From: RGIG3009 sp045601465
GTDB taxonomy: Bacteria > Bacillota > Clostridia > Oscillospirales > Acutalibacteraceae
DNA: 19,604 nt
NCBI GenBank assembly: GCA_045601465.1
Contig: JAZRZU010000126.1
Location: 1 to 19,604 of the forward strand
Direction: 5' to 3'
Of this stretch, positions 1 to 7,293 are shown one piece after another. Both the position numbers and the translations under genes were made by a program. How positions within the stretch are numbered: position 1 is the first letter of the stretch; each line of letters begins with the position of its first letter. The notes beneath the pieces were generated by a model that saw only the letters and a list, made by a program, of their open reading frames with translations, was not told where the DNA came from and searched no databases.

Positions 1-57
1 CAAGGATTTGTCTCCCTAAGACCGCTTGGCCTCCGACTTTAACGGAGGAACAAAACC

Positions 58-261
58 ATGTTAAAACCAACCGATATTGAACGTTTAAAAGGGAAAAACA
101 GCCGCTATGCCGTGGTTATCGGCATTGCCAAACGGGCACGCACCATTGCGCAGGAGGCTGAGGATAACAACGTTGTGTTGACCGAAAAAACGGTCAGCAT
201 GGCGATTTCGGATTTTACCGAGGGCGACTATCGTATGGTAGCCGGTGACGACGCCGAATAA
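58..261 (+). CDS. rpoZ: DNA-directed RNA polymerase omega subunit
   Basis: Small subunit that helps fold and assemble the beta' subunit of RNA polymerase. The 67-aa product begins with a P-T-D-I-E-R-L segment and carries the family core around residues 16-30 (SRYAVVIGIAKRARTI), the conserved helix that contacts beta'. The length is normal for Firmicutes. The ATG follows GGAGG at 44-48 with a 9-nt spacer, so the start is secure. It lies 42 nt upstream of priA and is probably co-transcribed with it. In many Firmicutes gmk precedes rpoZ and coaBC follows. Bases 1-19 could encode the last few codons of an upstream gene (KDLSP then stop), but this is too short to assign. High confidence from the core motif and context. 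Confidence 0.93.
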   Translation: MLKPTDIERLKGKNSRYAVVIGIAKRARTIAQEAEDNNVVLTEKTVSMAISDFTEGDYRMVAGDDAE

Positions 262-290
262 GCAAACGGTGAGATTAAAAAACGGTGAGC

Positions 291-297
291 AGGAGGT
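291..297 (+). promoter_or_regulatory. Shine-Dalgarno site of priA
   Basis: AGGAGGT lies 6 nt before the GTG at 304. It supports a GTG start for priA, because no ATG with comparable upstream pairing lies near the beginning of the PriA N-terminal domain. Confidence 0.75.
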
Positions 298-303
298 GGT
301 AGG

Positions 304-2775
304 GTGCAAACGGTCGTGGTAAAAGTCGCCGTTGAGCAAACGGCCTTTCATTTTGATAAGCCATACAGCTACCGCCTTCCCCCCGAACTCTCTACCGTCA
401 CGCTGGGTTGTCGAGTGTTGGTGCCGTTTGGAAAGGGCAACCGTTTTCGTCAGGGTATCGTGATGGAAATGGTAACCCAAGAGGAGTCCACGACCACATT
501 CAAGCCGGTGATGGCGGTGTTGGATGAACAACCGTTACTTTCCGAGGAAATGCTATCTCTCATTCGTTGGATGAAGGAACGCACGTTTTGCACCGTATTT
601 GATGCGGCACGGGCAATGCTTCCGACGGGATTGTATTGGAATGTGAAGCCCATCTATCGACCCGTACAACCGTTGGACGACCATCAAAAAGCACGTATGA
701 CGGCGGATGAGCAACAGCTGTATACGTTGGCGACAGCGCTGTGCAGCCGTTCACCCGACGGAGTTGCCGGGGATAAGCTGTTATCCTGTGCCGGGTTATC
801 GGCGGGCGATGAGCTGCCGGAACGCATGGTGAAAAAGGGTTGGTTTGTGCGGGGAGAGGATGCTTTTCGCCGTACAAACGACGCTACCCAACGCATGGTG
901 AGGTTGTTTGTGCCGCCCGAACAACTGGAAACGGTACTGCGAGAGCAGCGTATCACCCCAAAACAACGGGCGGTGGTTTCGTTGCTTTCCGAGGTCGGCT
1001 CGGCATCCGTAAAAGAGATATGCTATTTGGCGGGTGTGACGGTTGCGGTCATCACCGCATTAGAAAAGAAAAAGTTGGTGGAATGTTTCGACAGAGAAGT
1101 GCTGCGTTCCCCTTGTGAGAGGTTGTCGCCGCACGCAGTCGAGGTCGATTTGAATGACGAACAACAGACCGCCTTTGACCAAATCAAGGCACGATACCAA
1201 CAGCCGGATGCGGCTTGCGCTTTGTTGTACGGTGTGACCGGTAGCGGGAAAACGCAGGTGTATATCAAGCTGATCGATGACGTGATCGCAGACGGCAAAC
1301 AGGTGTTGGTGCTGGTTCCTGAAATTTCGCTCACTCCACAGACGATGGATTTGTTTTTACGCCGTTACGGAAACCGTGTAGCGGTGTTGCACAGCGGGTT
1401 ATCGGTGGGTGAACGGATGGATGAATGGAAACGTATCCGACGGGGAGAAGCGGACATTGTGGTTGGCACTCGCTCGGCGGTATTTGCTCCGCTTGATCGT
1501 CTGGGGCTTTTGATCATGGACGAAGAACAAGAGCATACGTATAAATCGGAGAATTCTCCCCGTTATCATGCACGTGACGTGGCAAAATTCCGCTGTCATT
1601 ATCATAAGGCGCTGTTATTACTCACGTCGGCTACGCCCAGTATCGAAAGTTATCAAGCCGCGCTCGACGGTCGGTATTCGATGCATACCCTCACCACTCG
1701 TTACGGCGGGGCGGTGCTTCCACAGGTTACCGTGGTGGATATGCTGGAAGAAAACGGCACGTCTTTATTCAGCGAAACGCTCAAACGAGAGCTTGCCACT
1801 TGTTTTGAACAAAAACAACAGGCGATCTTGTTGTTCAACCGCCGTGGATACCATACCTTTTTATCCTGTCGGTCGTGCGGCAAGATCATGACCTGTCCTT
1901 CATGCAGTATTTCGCTGACCTACCACCATGCCAATGGTCGGTTAATGTGCCACTATTGCGGTCATTCTCAACCGCCGACGGTACGGTGCCCCGAGTGCGG
2001 ATCGGAAAAGGTTCGCTATTCGGGTATGGGTACGCAGCGTGTGGAGGAGGAGTTGGAGCAGCTGTTTCCCGACATTCGTATTTTACGAATGGATGCGGAC
2101 AGTACCTCCTCTCGCTATGCGTATGAGGAAAAATTCCGTCAGTTTGCAAACGGTGAATATGACGTAATGATCGGCACCCAGATGGTTGCCAAAGGGTTGG
2201 ATTTCCCAAACGTGGCGCTGGTAGGGGTCTTATCCGCCGACCAAGCCTTGTATGCGGAGGATTACCGATCGTTTGAAACCGCCTTTTCCTTGCTGACACA
2301 AGTCATCGGCAGGGCGGGTCGTCGAGGTACACCGGGCAAAGCCATTATCCAAACAACGGTACCCTCGCATTACGTCATCGAATTATCTTCCCAACAAGAC
2401 TATCCCGCTTTTTACGAGGTGGAGATCGCCGCACGCAAGCTCATGAAATATCCGCCGTTTGCGGATATCGGGATGTTTGGTTTTGTCGGCGCCAATGAAA
2501 CGGCGGTTAAAACGGCGGCAGTGCGGTTGTTAGCGTTGCTGCGGCAAACAGCGGCACAGCCGGAGTTTGAAAGGCTGCCGTTGATCGCACTGGACCCCGC
2601 CCCCGCAGCGGTATCTCGTGTAGCCGGAAAATACCGCTATAAAGCGATTGTGAAGCTGACGAATACCGCCCGCACACGTGCATTGATCGCACAGGTGTTG
2701 TCCGATTTTGCCACGTTGCCGGAAAGTAAGGGCGTGACGGTGTTTGCGGATATTAATCCGGCTACGATTTTATAA
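304..2775 (+). CDS. priA: Primosomal protein N' (replication restart helicase PriA)
   Basis: 3'-to-5' superfamily 2 DNA helicase that recognises stalled or collapsed replication forks and starts primosome reloading. The 823-aa length is normal. The N-terminal 3'-DNA-binding region (about 1-110) is followed by a winged-helix part and the helicase core. Visible motifs are Walker A GVTGSGKT (310-317), Walker B DEEQ (406-409), GTQMVAKGLDF (624-634) and QVIGRAGR (666-673). Eight cysteines in four CxxC pairs (522/525, 531/534, 549/552, 562/565) form the two zinc sites of the family. The Walker B reads DEEQ where the E. coli and B. subtilis proteins have DEEH. As I recall, Q occurs in several clostridial PriAs, so this is probably a lineage trait. 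The gene starts with GTG and is followed after 14 nt by def. Identification is very secure. Confidence 0.97.
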   Translation: MQTVVVKVAVEQTAFHFDKPYSYRLPPELSTVTLGCRVLVPFGKGNRFRQGIVMEMVTQEESTTTFKPVMAVLDEQPLLSEEMLSLIRWMKERTFCTVFDAARAMLPTGLYWNVKPIYRPVQPLDDHQKARMTADEQQLYTLATALCSRSPDGVAGDKLLSCAGLSAGDELPERMVKKGWFVRGEDAFRRTNDATQRMVRLFVPPEQLETVLREQRITPKQRAVVSLLSEVGSASVKEICYLAGVTVAVITALEKKKLVECFDREVLRSPCERLSPHAVEVDLNDEQQTAFDQIKARYQQPDAACALLYGVTGSGKTQVYIKLIDDVIADGKQVLVLVPEISLTPQTMDLFLRRYGNRVAVLHSGLSVGERMDEWKRIRRGEADIVVGTRSAVFAPLDRLGLLIMDEEQEHTYKSENSPRYHARDVAKFRCHYHKALLLLTSATPSIESYQAALDGRYSMHTLTTRYGGAVLPQVTVVDMLEENGTSLFSETLKRELATCFEQKQQAILLFNRRGYHTFLSCRSCGKIMTCPSCSISLTYHHANGRLMCHYCGHSQPPTVRCPECGSEKVRYSGMGTQRVEEELEQLFPDIRILRMDADSTSSRYAYEEKFRQFANGEYDVMIGTQMVAKGLDFPNVALVGVLSADQALYAEDYRSFETAFSLLTQVIGRAGRRGTPGKAIIQTTVPSHYVIELSSQQDYPAFYEVEIAARKLMKYPPFADIGMFGFVGANETAVKTAAVRLLALLRQTAAQPEFERLPLIALDPAPAAVSRVAGKYRYKAIVKLTNTARTRALIAQVLSDFATLPESKGVTVFADINPATIL

Positions 2776-2789
2776 AGGAGTAATCGAAT

Positions 2790-3236
2790 ATGGCGATTCG
2801 CAATATTTTAAAACAGGATGATCCCGCATTGCGCAAGGTTTGCCGACCGGTAACCGAGTTTAACGAACGGTTATGGCAGTTGTTGGACGATATGGCGGAT
2901 ACGATGCACCAAGCGGGTGGGGTCGGTCTTGCCGGCCCGCAGGTCGGTGTGCTGCGTCGGGTGTTTGTGATGGACCTTGGCGACGGTGTGATTGAGGCAG
3001 TCAACCCTGAAATTATCAGCACCCACGGCAAACAGACCGGTCAAGAGGGTTGTTTGTCGTTTCCGGCACAGTGGGACGACGTGACAAGACCCAAACGTGT
3101 CAAGTTCAAAGCGCAGGACCGTTTCGGGAAATGGTACGTGATGACCGGTGAGGATCTCAAAGCTCGCTGCATTTGCCATGAAACCGACCATCTGGATGGG
3201 ATTGTGTTTTTAGACAGGGTAGGAGAAACAACATGA
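2790..3236 (+). CDS. def: Peptide deformylase
   Basis: Removes the formyl group from the N-terminal methionine of new polypeptides, using a metal (usually Fe2+) in the active site. The 148-aa protein shows the three family motifs: GVGLAGPQVG (44-53, motif I), EGCLS (86-90, motif II, with C88 a metal ligand) and HETDH (130-134, motif III, with H130 and H134 metal ligands and E131 catalytic). Motif I has G at position 49 where many enzymes have A. The C-terminus is short and resembles compact (type I-like) deformylases. The start is supported by AAAGGAG at 2774-2780. It overlaps fmt by ATGA, so the enzymes that remove and add the formyl group are translationally coupled. Confidence 0.96.
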   Translation: MAIRNILKQDDPALRKVCRPVTEFNERLWQLLDDMADTMHQAGGVGLAGPQVGVLRRVFVMDLGDGVIEAVNPEIISTHGKQTGQEGCLSFPAQWDDVTRPKRVKFKAQDRFGKWYVMTGEDLKARCICHETDHLDGIVFLDRVGETT

Positions 3237-4162
3237 AGGTCATCTTTATGGGAACGCCTGAATTTGCGGTCCCTTGTTTGGAAAGACTGATAGAGGACGG
3301 GCATACCGTTTCCATGGTGGTGACGCAACAGGATAAACCCCGTGGACGTGGACAAAAGCTGTTGCCGCCACCTGTTAAGGCGTATGCGATGGAACAAGGG
3401 ATACCCGTGTTCCAACCGACTTCTTTGAAAACGGCTGAGGCGCAAGACGAGTTGCGGCGGCAACAAGCGGATGTCATCGTGGTGGTCGCATATGGTAAAA
3501 TTTTACCGAGAGAAATTCTGAGTATGCCACCGTACGGCTGTATCAACGTTCATGCGTCGTTGTTGCCACGGTACCGTGGCGCTGCTCCTATTCAGTGGGC
3601 GATCCTAAACGGTGAGTCGGAATCGGGTGTTACCACCATGCTCATGGACGAGGGGTTGGACACGGGGGATATGTTGCTCAAAGCCACCTGTCCCATTACG
3701 AAGGAGATGACTGCGGGCGATCTGCACGATGCGCTGTCAACCCTAGGCGCTGACCTGCTGTCGGACACGCTGAAAGCGTTACAAGACGGTGTGCTGAAAC
3801 CTGTTCCGCAGACGGGGGAGAGTTGTTATGCGCCCATGCTGGATAAAGGATTGTGCAGCATGGATTTCACAAAACCTGCTGCGCAGCTGCACGATCAGGT
3901 GCGGGGACTCAACCCGTGGCCGATTGCAACGGTCATGCGGGACGGAAAACGGTTAAAGATCCATCGCACCCGTATCGGGGCAACCTGTGAAGCTGAGCCT
4001 AATCGAGTGGTATGCGTCGCACCGTTTACGGTTTCTTGCGGTGGGAATACCACCTTGGAAGTATTAGAGGTACAGGGTGAGGGCGGCCGACGCATGGCGG
4101 CGGACGACTTTTTCCGAGGACATCCCGTGCCGCTCAACGCTGTGTTTGCGGAGGACGAGTAG
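3233..4162 (+). CDS. fmt: Methionyl-tRNA formyltransferase
   Basis: Transfers a formyl group from 10-formyl-tetrahydrofolate to Met-tRNA(fMet), making the initiator tRNA. The 309-aa length matches the family. The N-terminal Rossmann-type domain carries the folate signature SLLPRYRG (109-116) and the catalytic triad N105, H107 and D143 (in MDEGLDTGD). The C-terminal OB-like tRNA-binding domain occupies roughly 205-309. The start ATG overlaps the def stop (ATGA) and is served by AGGAG at 3221-3225 inside def. The stop codon is immediately followed by the rsmB ATG with no intervening base. The def-fmt-rsmB order is the common bacterial arrangement. Confidence 0.97.
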   Translation: MKVIFMGTPEFAVPCLERLIEDGHTVSMVVTQQDKPRGRGQKLLPPPVKAYAMEQGIPVFQPTSLKTAEAQDELRRQQADVIVVVAYGKILPREILSMPPYGCINVHASLLPRYRGAAPIQWAILNGESESGVTTMLMDEGLDTGDMLLKATCPITKEMTAGDLHDALSTLGADLLSDTLKALQDGVLKPVPQTGESCYAPMLDKGLCSMDFTKPAAQLHDQVRGLNPWPIATVMRDGKRLKIHRTRIGATCEAEPNRVVCVAPFTVSCGGNTTLEVLEVQGEGGRRMAADDFFRGHPVPLNAVFAEDE

Positions 4163-5497
4163 ATGGCACAAAATCCCCGTATGGCGGTGGTGCAGGCGCT
4201 TAGTAGTTTGCATCGGGAGAAACGGTATTCCAATATTGTGTTGGATGAGCTTATTAAAACCGCTTCATTTTCCGCACCCGACCGTGCGTTGGTGTCAAGG
4301 CTGTTCTACGGTGTCATTGAACGGCGACTCACCATTGATTACGTGTTGCAACAGGCTTCCCGTATCCCGCTTTCAAAACTGCATCCGTTGGTACTCGAAA
4401 CCTTGCGGGTAGCGGTGTATCAACTGTTATATATGGATAAAATTCCGGCTGCCGCCGCCGTCAACGAGGCGGTGTCGGGTATCCGAAAGTTTAAACAGGG
4501 CAATGCATCGGGATTTGTCAACGGTGTTCTGCGTGGCATTTTGCGTCGGAAAGACAATTTGTTTGATGGCTTGCCCACGGGGGACGACGGGTTGTCCATT
4601 CGACATTCCTGCCCAAAGCCGTTCCTTGCTTTTTGGCGGGAGGCATACGGCGAGTCGACCATGCTGGCGTTGCTGGATGCTATGAACACCACACCGCCTT
4701 CGTACGTACGGGTGAACACCCTGCGCACGACCGACCAAGCGTTTGAAGAAATGCTGCAAAGCAACGGTATCGGGTATGAAAAGTATGACGATATTCCGCA
4801 CTGTTTTGCGTTAAACGGTGTATACTTGGGAAATAAACTTGAATCTGCGGACAAAAACTGTTATTATTATCAAGATAAGGCATCGCAGTATGCCTGTCTT
4901 GCGTTGGGCGCACAGCCCGGGGAATCCATTATCGACGTGTGTGCGGCGCCCGGCGGCAAAAGCTTTACGGTAGCACAGGATATGCAAAACCGTGGGCGGT
5001 TGGTGTCGTGTGACATATATGAAAATAAATGCGATACCATGAAACGACGTGCCGACGAGCTGGGTATTACCTTGATACAGACGGCGGTGCGGGATGCGCA
5101 ACAGGCCGATGCCGCTTCCAAAGGGGCTTTTGACCGTGTGGTTTGTGACGTGCCGTGTTCGGGGTTGGGTGTCATTCGCCGTAAACCCGAAATTCGGTAT
5201 AAGTCGTTGTCTGAGTTTGAGGGGCTGCCCGCTTTACAATATGCCATTTTAGAGAGCAGCGCCGCACTGGTAAAGGACGGCGGAGTATTACAATATTCCA
5301 CCTGTACGTTAAATCCGGCGGAAAACGAAGCGGTTGTTGACCGATTTTTAACGGAGCATCCGGAATTTTCGCCTCGGATTCTCCCGCTTCATTCTTGTTT
5401 CAAGGCAGCCGGCCGTGAGCCGTCGCATTGTATTACGTTATTTCCGCATATTCATCACACCGACGGATTTTTTATCGCCGGGTTTGAGAAAAAATGA
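4163..5497 (+). CDS. rsmB: 16S rRNA (cytosine-967-C5) methyltransferase RsmB
   Basis: SAM-dependent m5C methyltransferase acting on 16S rRNA (E. coli position C967). The 444-aa protein has a NusB-like RNA-binding domain at about 1-140 and a Rossmann methyltransferase domain. Motif I is CAAPGGK (260-266). Motif IV is CDVPCSG, with C332 the helper cysteine. Motif VI is YSTCT, with C381 the expected nucleophile. The segment GVIRRKPEIRYK after motif IV is typical of RsmB rather than RsmF. The ATG abuts the fmt stop codon, so translation is likely coupled. rlmN follows after 12 nt. Identification is secure; the exact target cytosine is assumed by homology. Confidence 0.95.
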   Translation: MAQNPRMAVVQALSSLHREKRYSNIVLDELIKTASFSAPDRALVSRLFYGVIERRLTIDYVLQQASRIPLSKLHPLVLETLRVAVYQLLYMDKIPAAAAVNEAVSGIRKFKQGNASGFVNGVLRGILRRKDNLFDGLPTGDDGLSIRHSCPKPFLAFWREAYGESTMLALLDAMNTTPPSYVRVNTLRTTDQAFEEMLQSNGIGYEKYDDIPHCFALNGVYLGNKLESADKNCYYYQDKASQYACLALGAQPGESIIDVCAAPGGKSFTVAQDMQNRGRLVSCDIYENKCDTMKRRADELGITLIQTAVRDAQQADAASKGAFDRVVCDVPCSGLGVIRRKPEIRYKSLSEFEGLPALQYAILESSAALVKDGGVLQYSTCTLNPAENEAVVDRFLTEHPEFSPRILPLHSCFKAAGREPSHCITLFPHIHHTDGFFIAGFEKK

Positions 5498-5509
5498 GGA
5501 GCCGATTGC

Positions 5510-6556
5510 ATGGCAGAGGATTTAAAATCTCTGACAACTGAACAGCTGACACAGCGTATTGTGGCGATGGGATATCCGGCTTTTCGTGGGAAACAGATCG
5601 CCGGATGGCTGGACAAGGGGGTTCGCTCGATTGACCAGATGACCAATCTGCCACAAGCCCTTCGGGAGCAACTGAAAACGCAATTTGTGATTCCCGGTGT
5701 TTCGATTTTGCGAAAACAGCAGTCGGCTTTGGATGAAACGGTCAAGTATTTGTTCGAATTATCCGACGGCGAAACGATTGAATCGGTGCTGATGTGTTAC
5801 CATCACGGTTGGTCACAATGCTTATCGACGCAGGTCGGATGTCGGATGGGTTGTTCGTTTTGCGCAACCGGTATGGGCGGATTGTTTCGTAACCTCGCCC
5901 CGTCCGAAATGATGGCGCAGATCGAGGCGGCTGAACGAGACCGTGGAATTCGGGTGTCGTCAATCGTACTGATGGGTATGGGCGAGCCGCTGGACAATTA
6001 CGATAACGTGTTGCGGTTTTTGCAGATGTTGTCCGAACCGGGTGGCGTGCATATCGGTATGCGGCACGTTTCACTTTCTACCTGCGGATTGGTGGATCAG
6101 ATCTATCGGTTGATGGAAGAAAACCTGCAAATCACCTTATCCATTTCGTTGCATGCACCGAACAATGAGATTCGGTCCAAGCTGATGCCGATCAATCGGC
6201 GGTATCCGGTGGAGGATTTACTCAAAGCCTGTAAAAAATACGGGGAGGTTACCGGCCGCCGTATCTCGTTTGAGTATGCGATGATTGATGGTGTCAACGA
6301 CAGCGATGCATGTGCACAGGAACTTGCCTTACGGTTGCGGGGTATTCTTTGCCACGTGAATTTAATTCCCATCAACGAGGTTAAGGGGAAAGAACATAAA
6401 CGCAGCAGTAAACAACGATTACAACAGTTTTCACATATTTTGGAGCAGCAAGGGTTGAATGTGACCGTTCGCCGTACGCTGGGAGCCGATATTAACGCTT
6501 CTTGCGGTCAGCTCCGTCGTCAAAACAGAGAGGAGGAAACACCATGCGGACATTAG
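5510..6556 (+). CDS. rlmN: Dual-specificity rRNA/tRNA adenine-C2 methyltransferase RlmN
   Basis: Radical SAM enzyme that methylates C2 of A2503 in 23S rRNA and A37 of some tRNAs. The 348-aa protein has an N-terminal helical domain, then the CX3CX2C iron-sulfur motif (C111, C115, C118, in CRMGCSFCATG) and the GMGEPLDNYDNV segment of this family. The C-terminal NASCGQLR contains C332, the equivalent of the methyl-carrying/resolving cysteine. GAGGAG at 5496-5501 places the start at 5510. The 3' end overlaps the next gene by 13 nt. In many Firmicutes rlmN sits exactly between rsmB and the PP2C/PASTA-kinase pair, as here. A Cfr resistance enzyme is less likely given this housekeeping context. Confidence 0.96.
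   Translation: MAEDLKSLTTEQLTQRIVAMGYPAFRGKQIAGWLDKGVRSIDQMTNLPQALREQLKTQFVIPGVSILRKQQSALDETVKYLFELSDGETIESVLMCYHHGWSQCLSTQVGCRMGCSFCATGMGGLFRNLAPSEMMAQIEAAERDRGIRVSSIVLMGMGEPLDNYDNVLRFLQMLSEPGGVHIGMRHVSLSTCGLVDQIYRLMEENLQITLSISLHAPNNEIRSKLMPINRRYPVEDLLKACKKYGEVTGRRISFEYAMIDGVNDSDACAQELALRLRGILCHVNLIPINEVKGKEHKRSSKQRLQQFSHILEQQGLNVTVRRTLGADINASCGQLRRQNREEETPCGH
6531..6536 (+). promoter_or_regulatory. Shine-Dalgarno site fixing the phosphatase start
   Basis: A perfect AGGAGG inside the 3' end of rlmN lies 7 nt before the ATG at 6544. It selects this start over an in-frame upstream codon at 6502, which would add 14 residues (RSAPSSKQ...) not expected in PP2C proteins. Confidence 0.8.
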
Positions 6557-7293
6557 GAGCATCCCATGCGGGGCGTATTCGGCCCAGCAATCAGGATGCG
6601 TATGTTTGCGGTATGCTTACGGAAAACACCGCTTTTGCGGTGGTGTGTGATGGAATGGGTGGCGCCAACGGCGGAAATATCGCCAGTGCCATTGCGATGC
6701 GGTGCATCGCTGACCATATTGTAGACGAATACCGTGAGAATGCCACCCCCGCTACGGTGCGTCGTCTTTTGGAAAAGGCGCTGTTGTCCGCCAACCAAGA
6801 GGTGTTGGAGGCAGCGTTGGAGGATGATGAACTGCGGGGAATGGGCACAACTGCGGTTGCGGTCATTGCCAACGAGCATGACGTGTGCATTGCTCATGTG
6901 GGGGATAGCCGTGCGTATATGGTGACTCATTCGTCCATCGAGCAGGTGACACGTGACCACTCGGTGGTACAGGATATGGTGGAGAAAGGGCAGATCACCC
7001 AAGAGCAAGCCCGTTTCCATCCGCAAAAGCATTTTCTTACCCGTGCGTTGGGTGTGGATAACGATGCACAATGTGATTTTACGGTCGTACCCTTCCCCGA
7101 GGACGGCACGGTTCTGATCTGTACCGACGGTCTTTCCAATATGGTGGAGACCGAAACCTTGCAATCGTTGGTTCGCACCTTCCCGTTTGAGGAGATCCCG
7201 CAAAAACTGATCAATACGGCAAATCTGGCGGGCGGTAGCGACAACATTACGGTAGTGGCGATTACACGACAGGGAAAAGCGGAGGATAGATGA
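6544..7293 (+). CDS. prpC: PP2C-family Ser/Thr protein phosphatase (Stp/PrpC)
   Basis: Metal-dependent (Mn2+/Mg2+) protein phosphatase that reverses phosphorylation by the adjacent PASTA kinase. The 249-aa product is the usual size. Metal-binding and family motifs are RIRPSNQDA (D18), VCDGMGG (D36, G37), GDSRAYM, CTDGL (D195) and GGSDNIT (D233). There is no membrane segment, so it is cytoplasmic. The ATG at 6544 is chosen for its AGGAGG and because the protein then begins directly with the typical first beta strand. It overlaps rlmN by 13 nt, and its stop shares ATGA with prkC, so phosphatase and kinase are probably made in linked amounts, as in B. subtilis prpC-prkC. Confidence 0.95.
   Translation: MRTLGASHAGRIRPSNQDAYVCGMLTENTAFAVVCDGMGGANGGNIASAIAMRCIADHIVDEYRENATPATVRRLLEKALLSANQEVLEAALEDDELRGMGTTAVAVIANEHDVCIAHVGDSRAYMVTHSSIEQVTRDHSVVQDMVEKGQITQEQARFHPQKHFLTRALGVDNDAQCDFTVVPFPEDGTVLICTDGLSNMVETETLQSLVRTFPFEEIPQKLINTANLAGGSDNITVVAITRQGKAEDR

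Noticed and set aside
1..19. Possible C-terminal codons (KDLSP, stop) of an upstream gene, perhaps gmk
   Set aside because: Only five codons are visible. Gene order makes gmk plausible, but nothing in the sequence identifies it.
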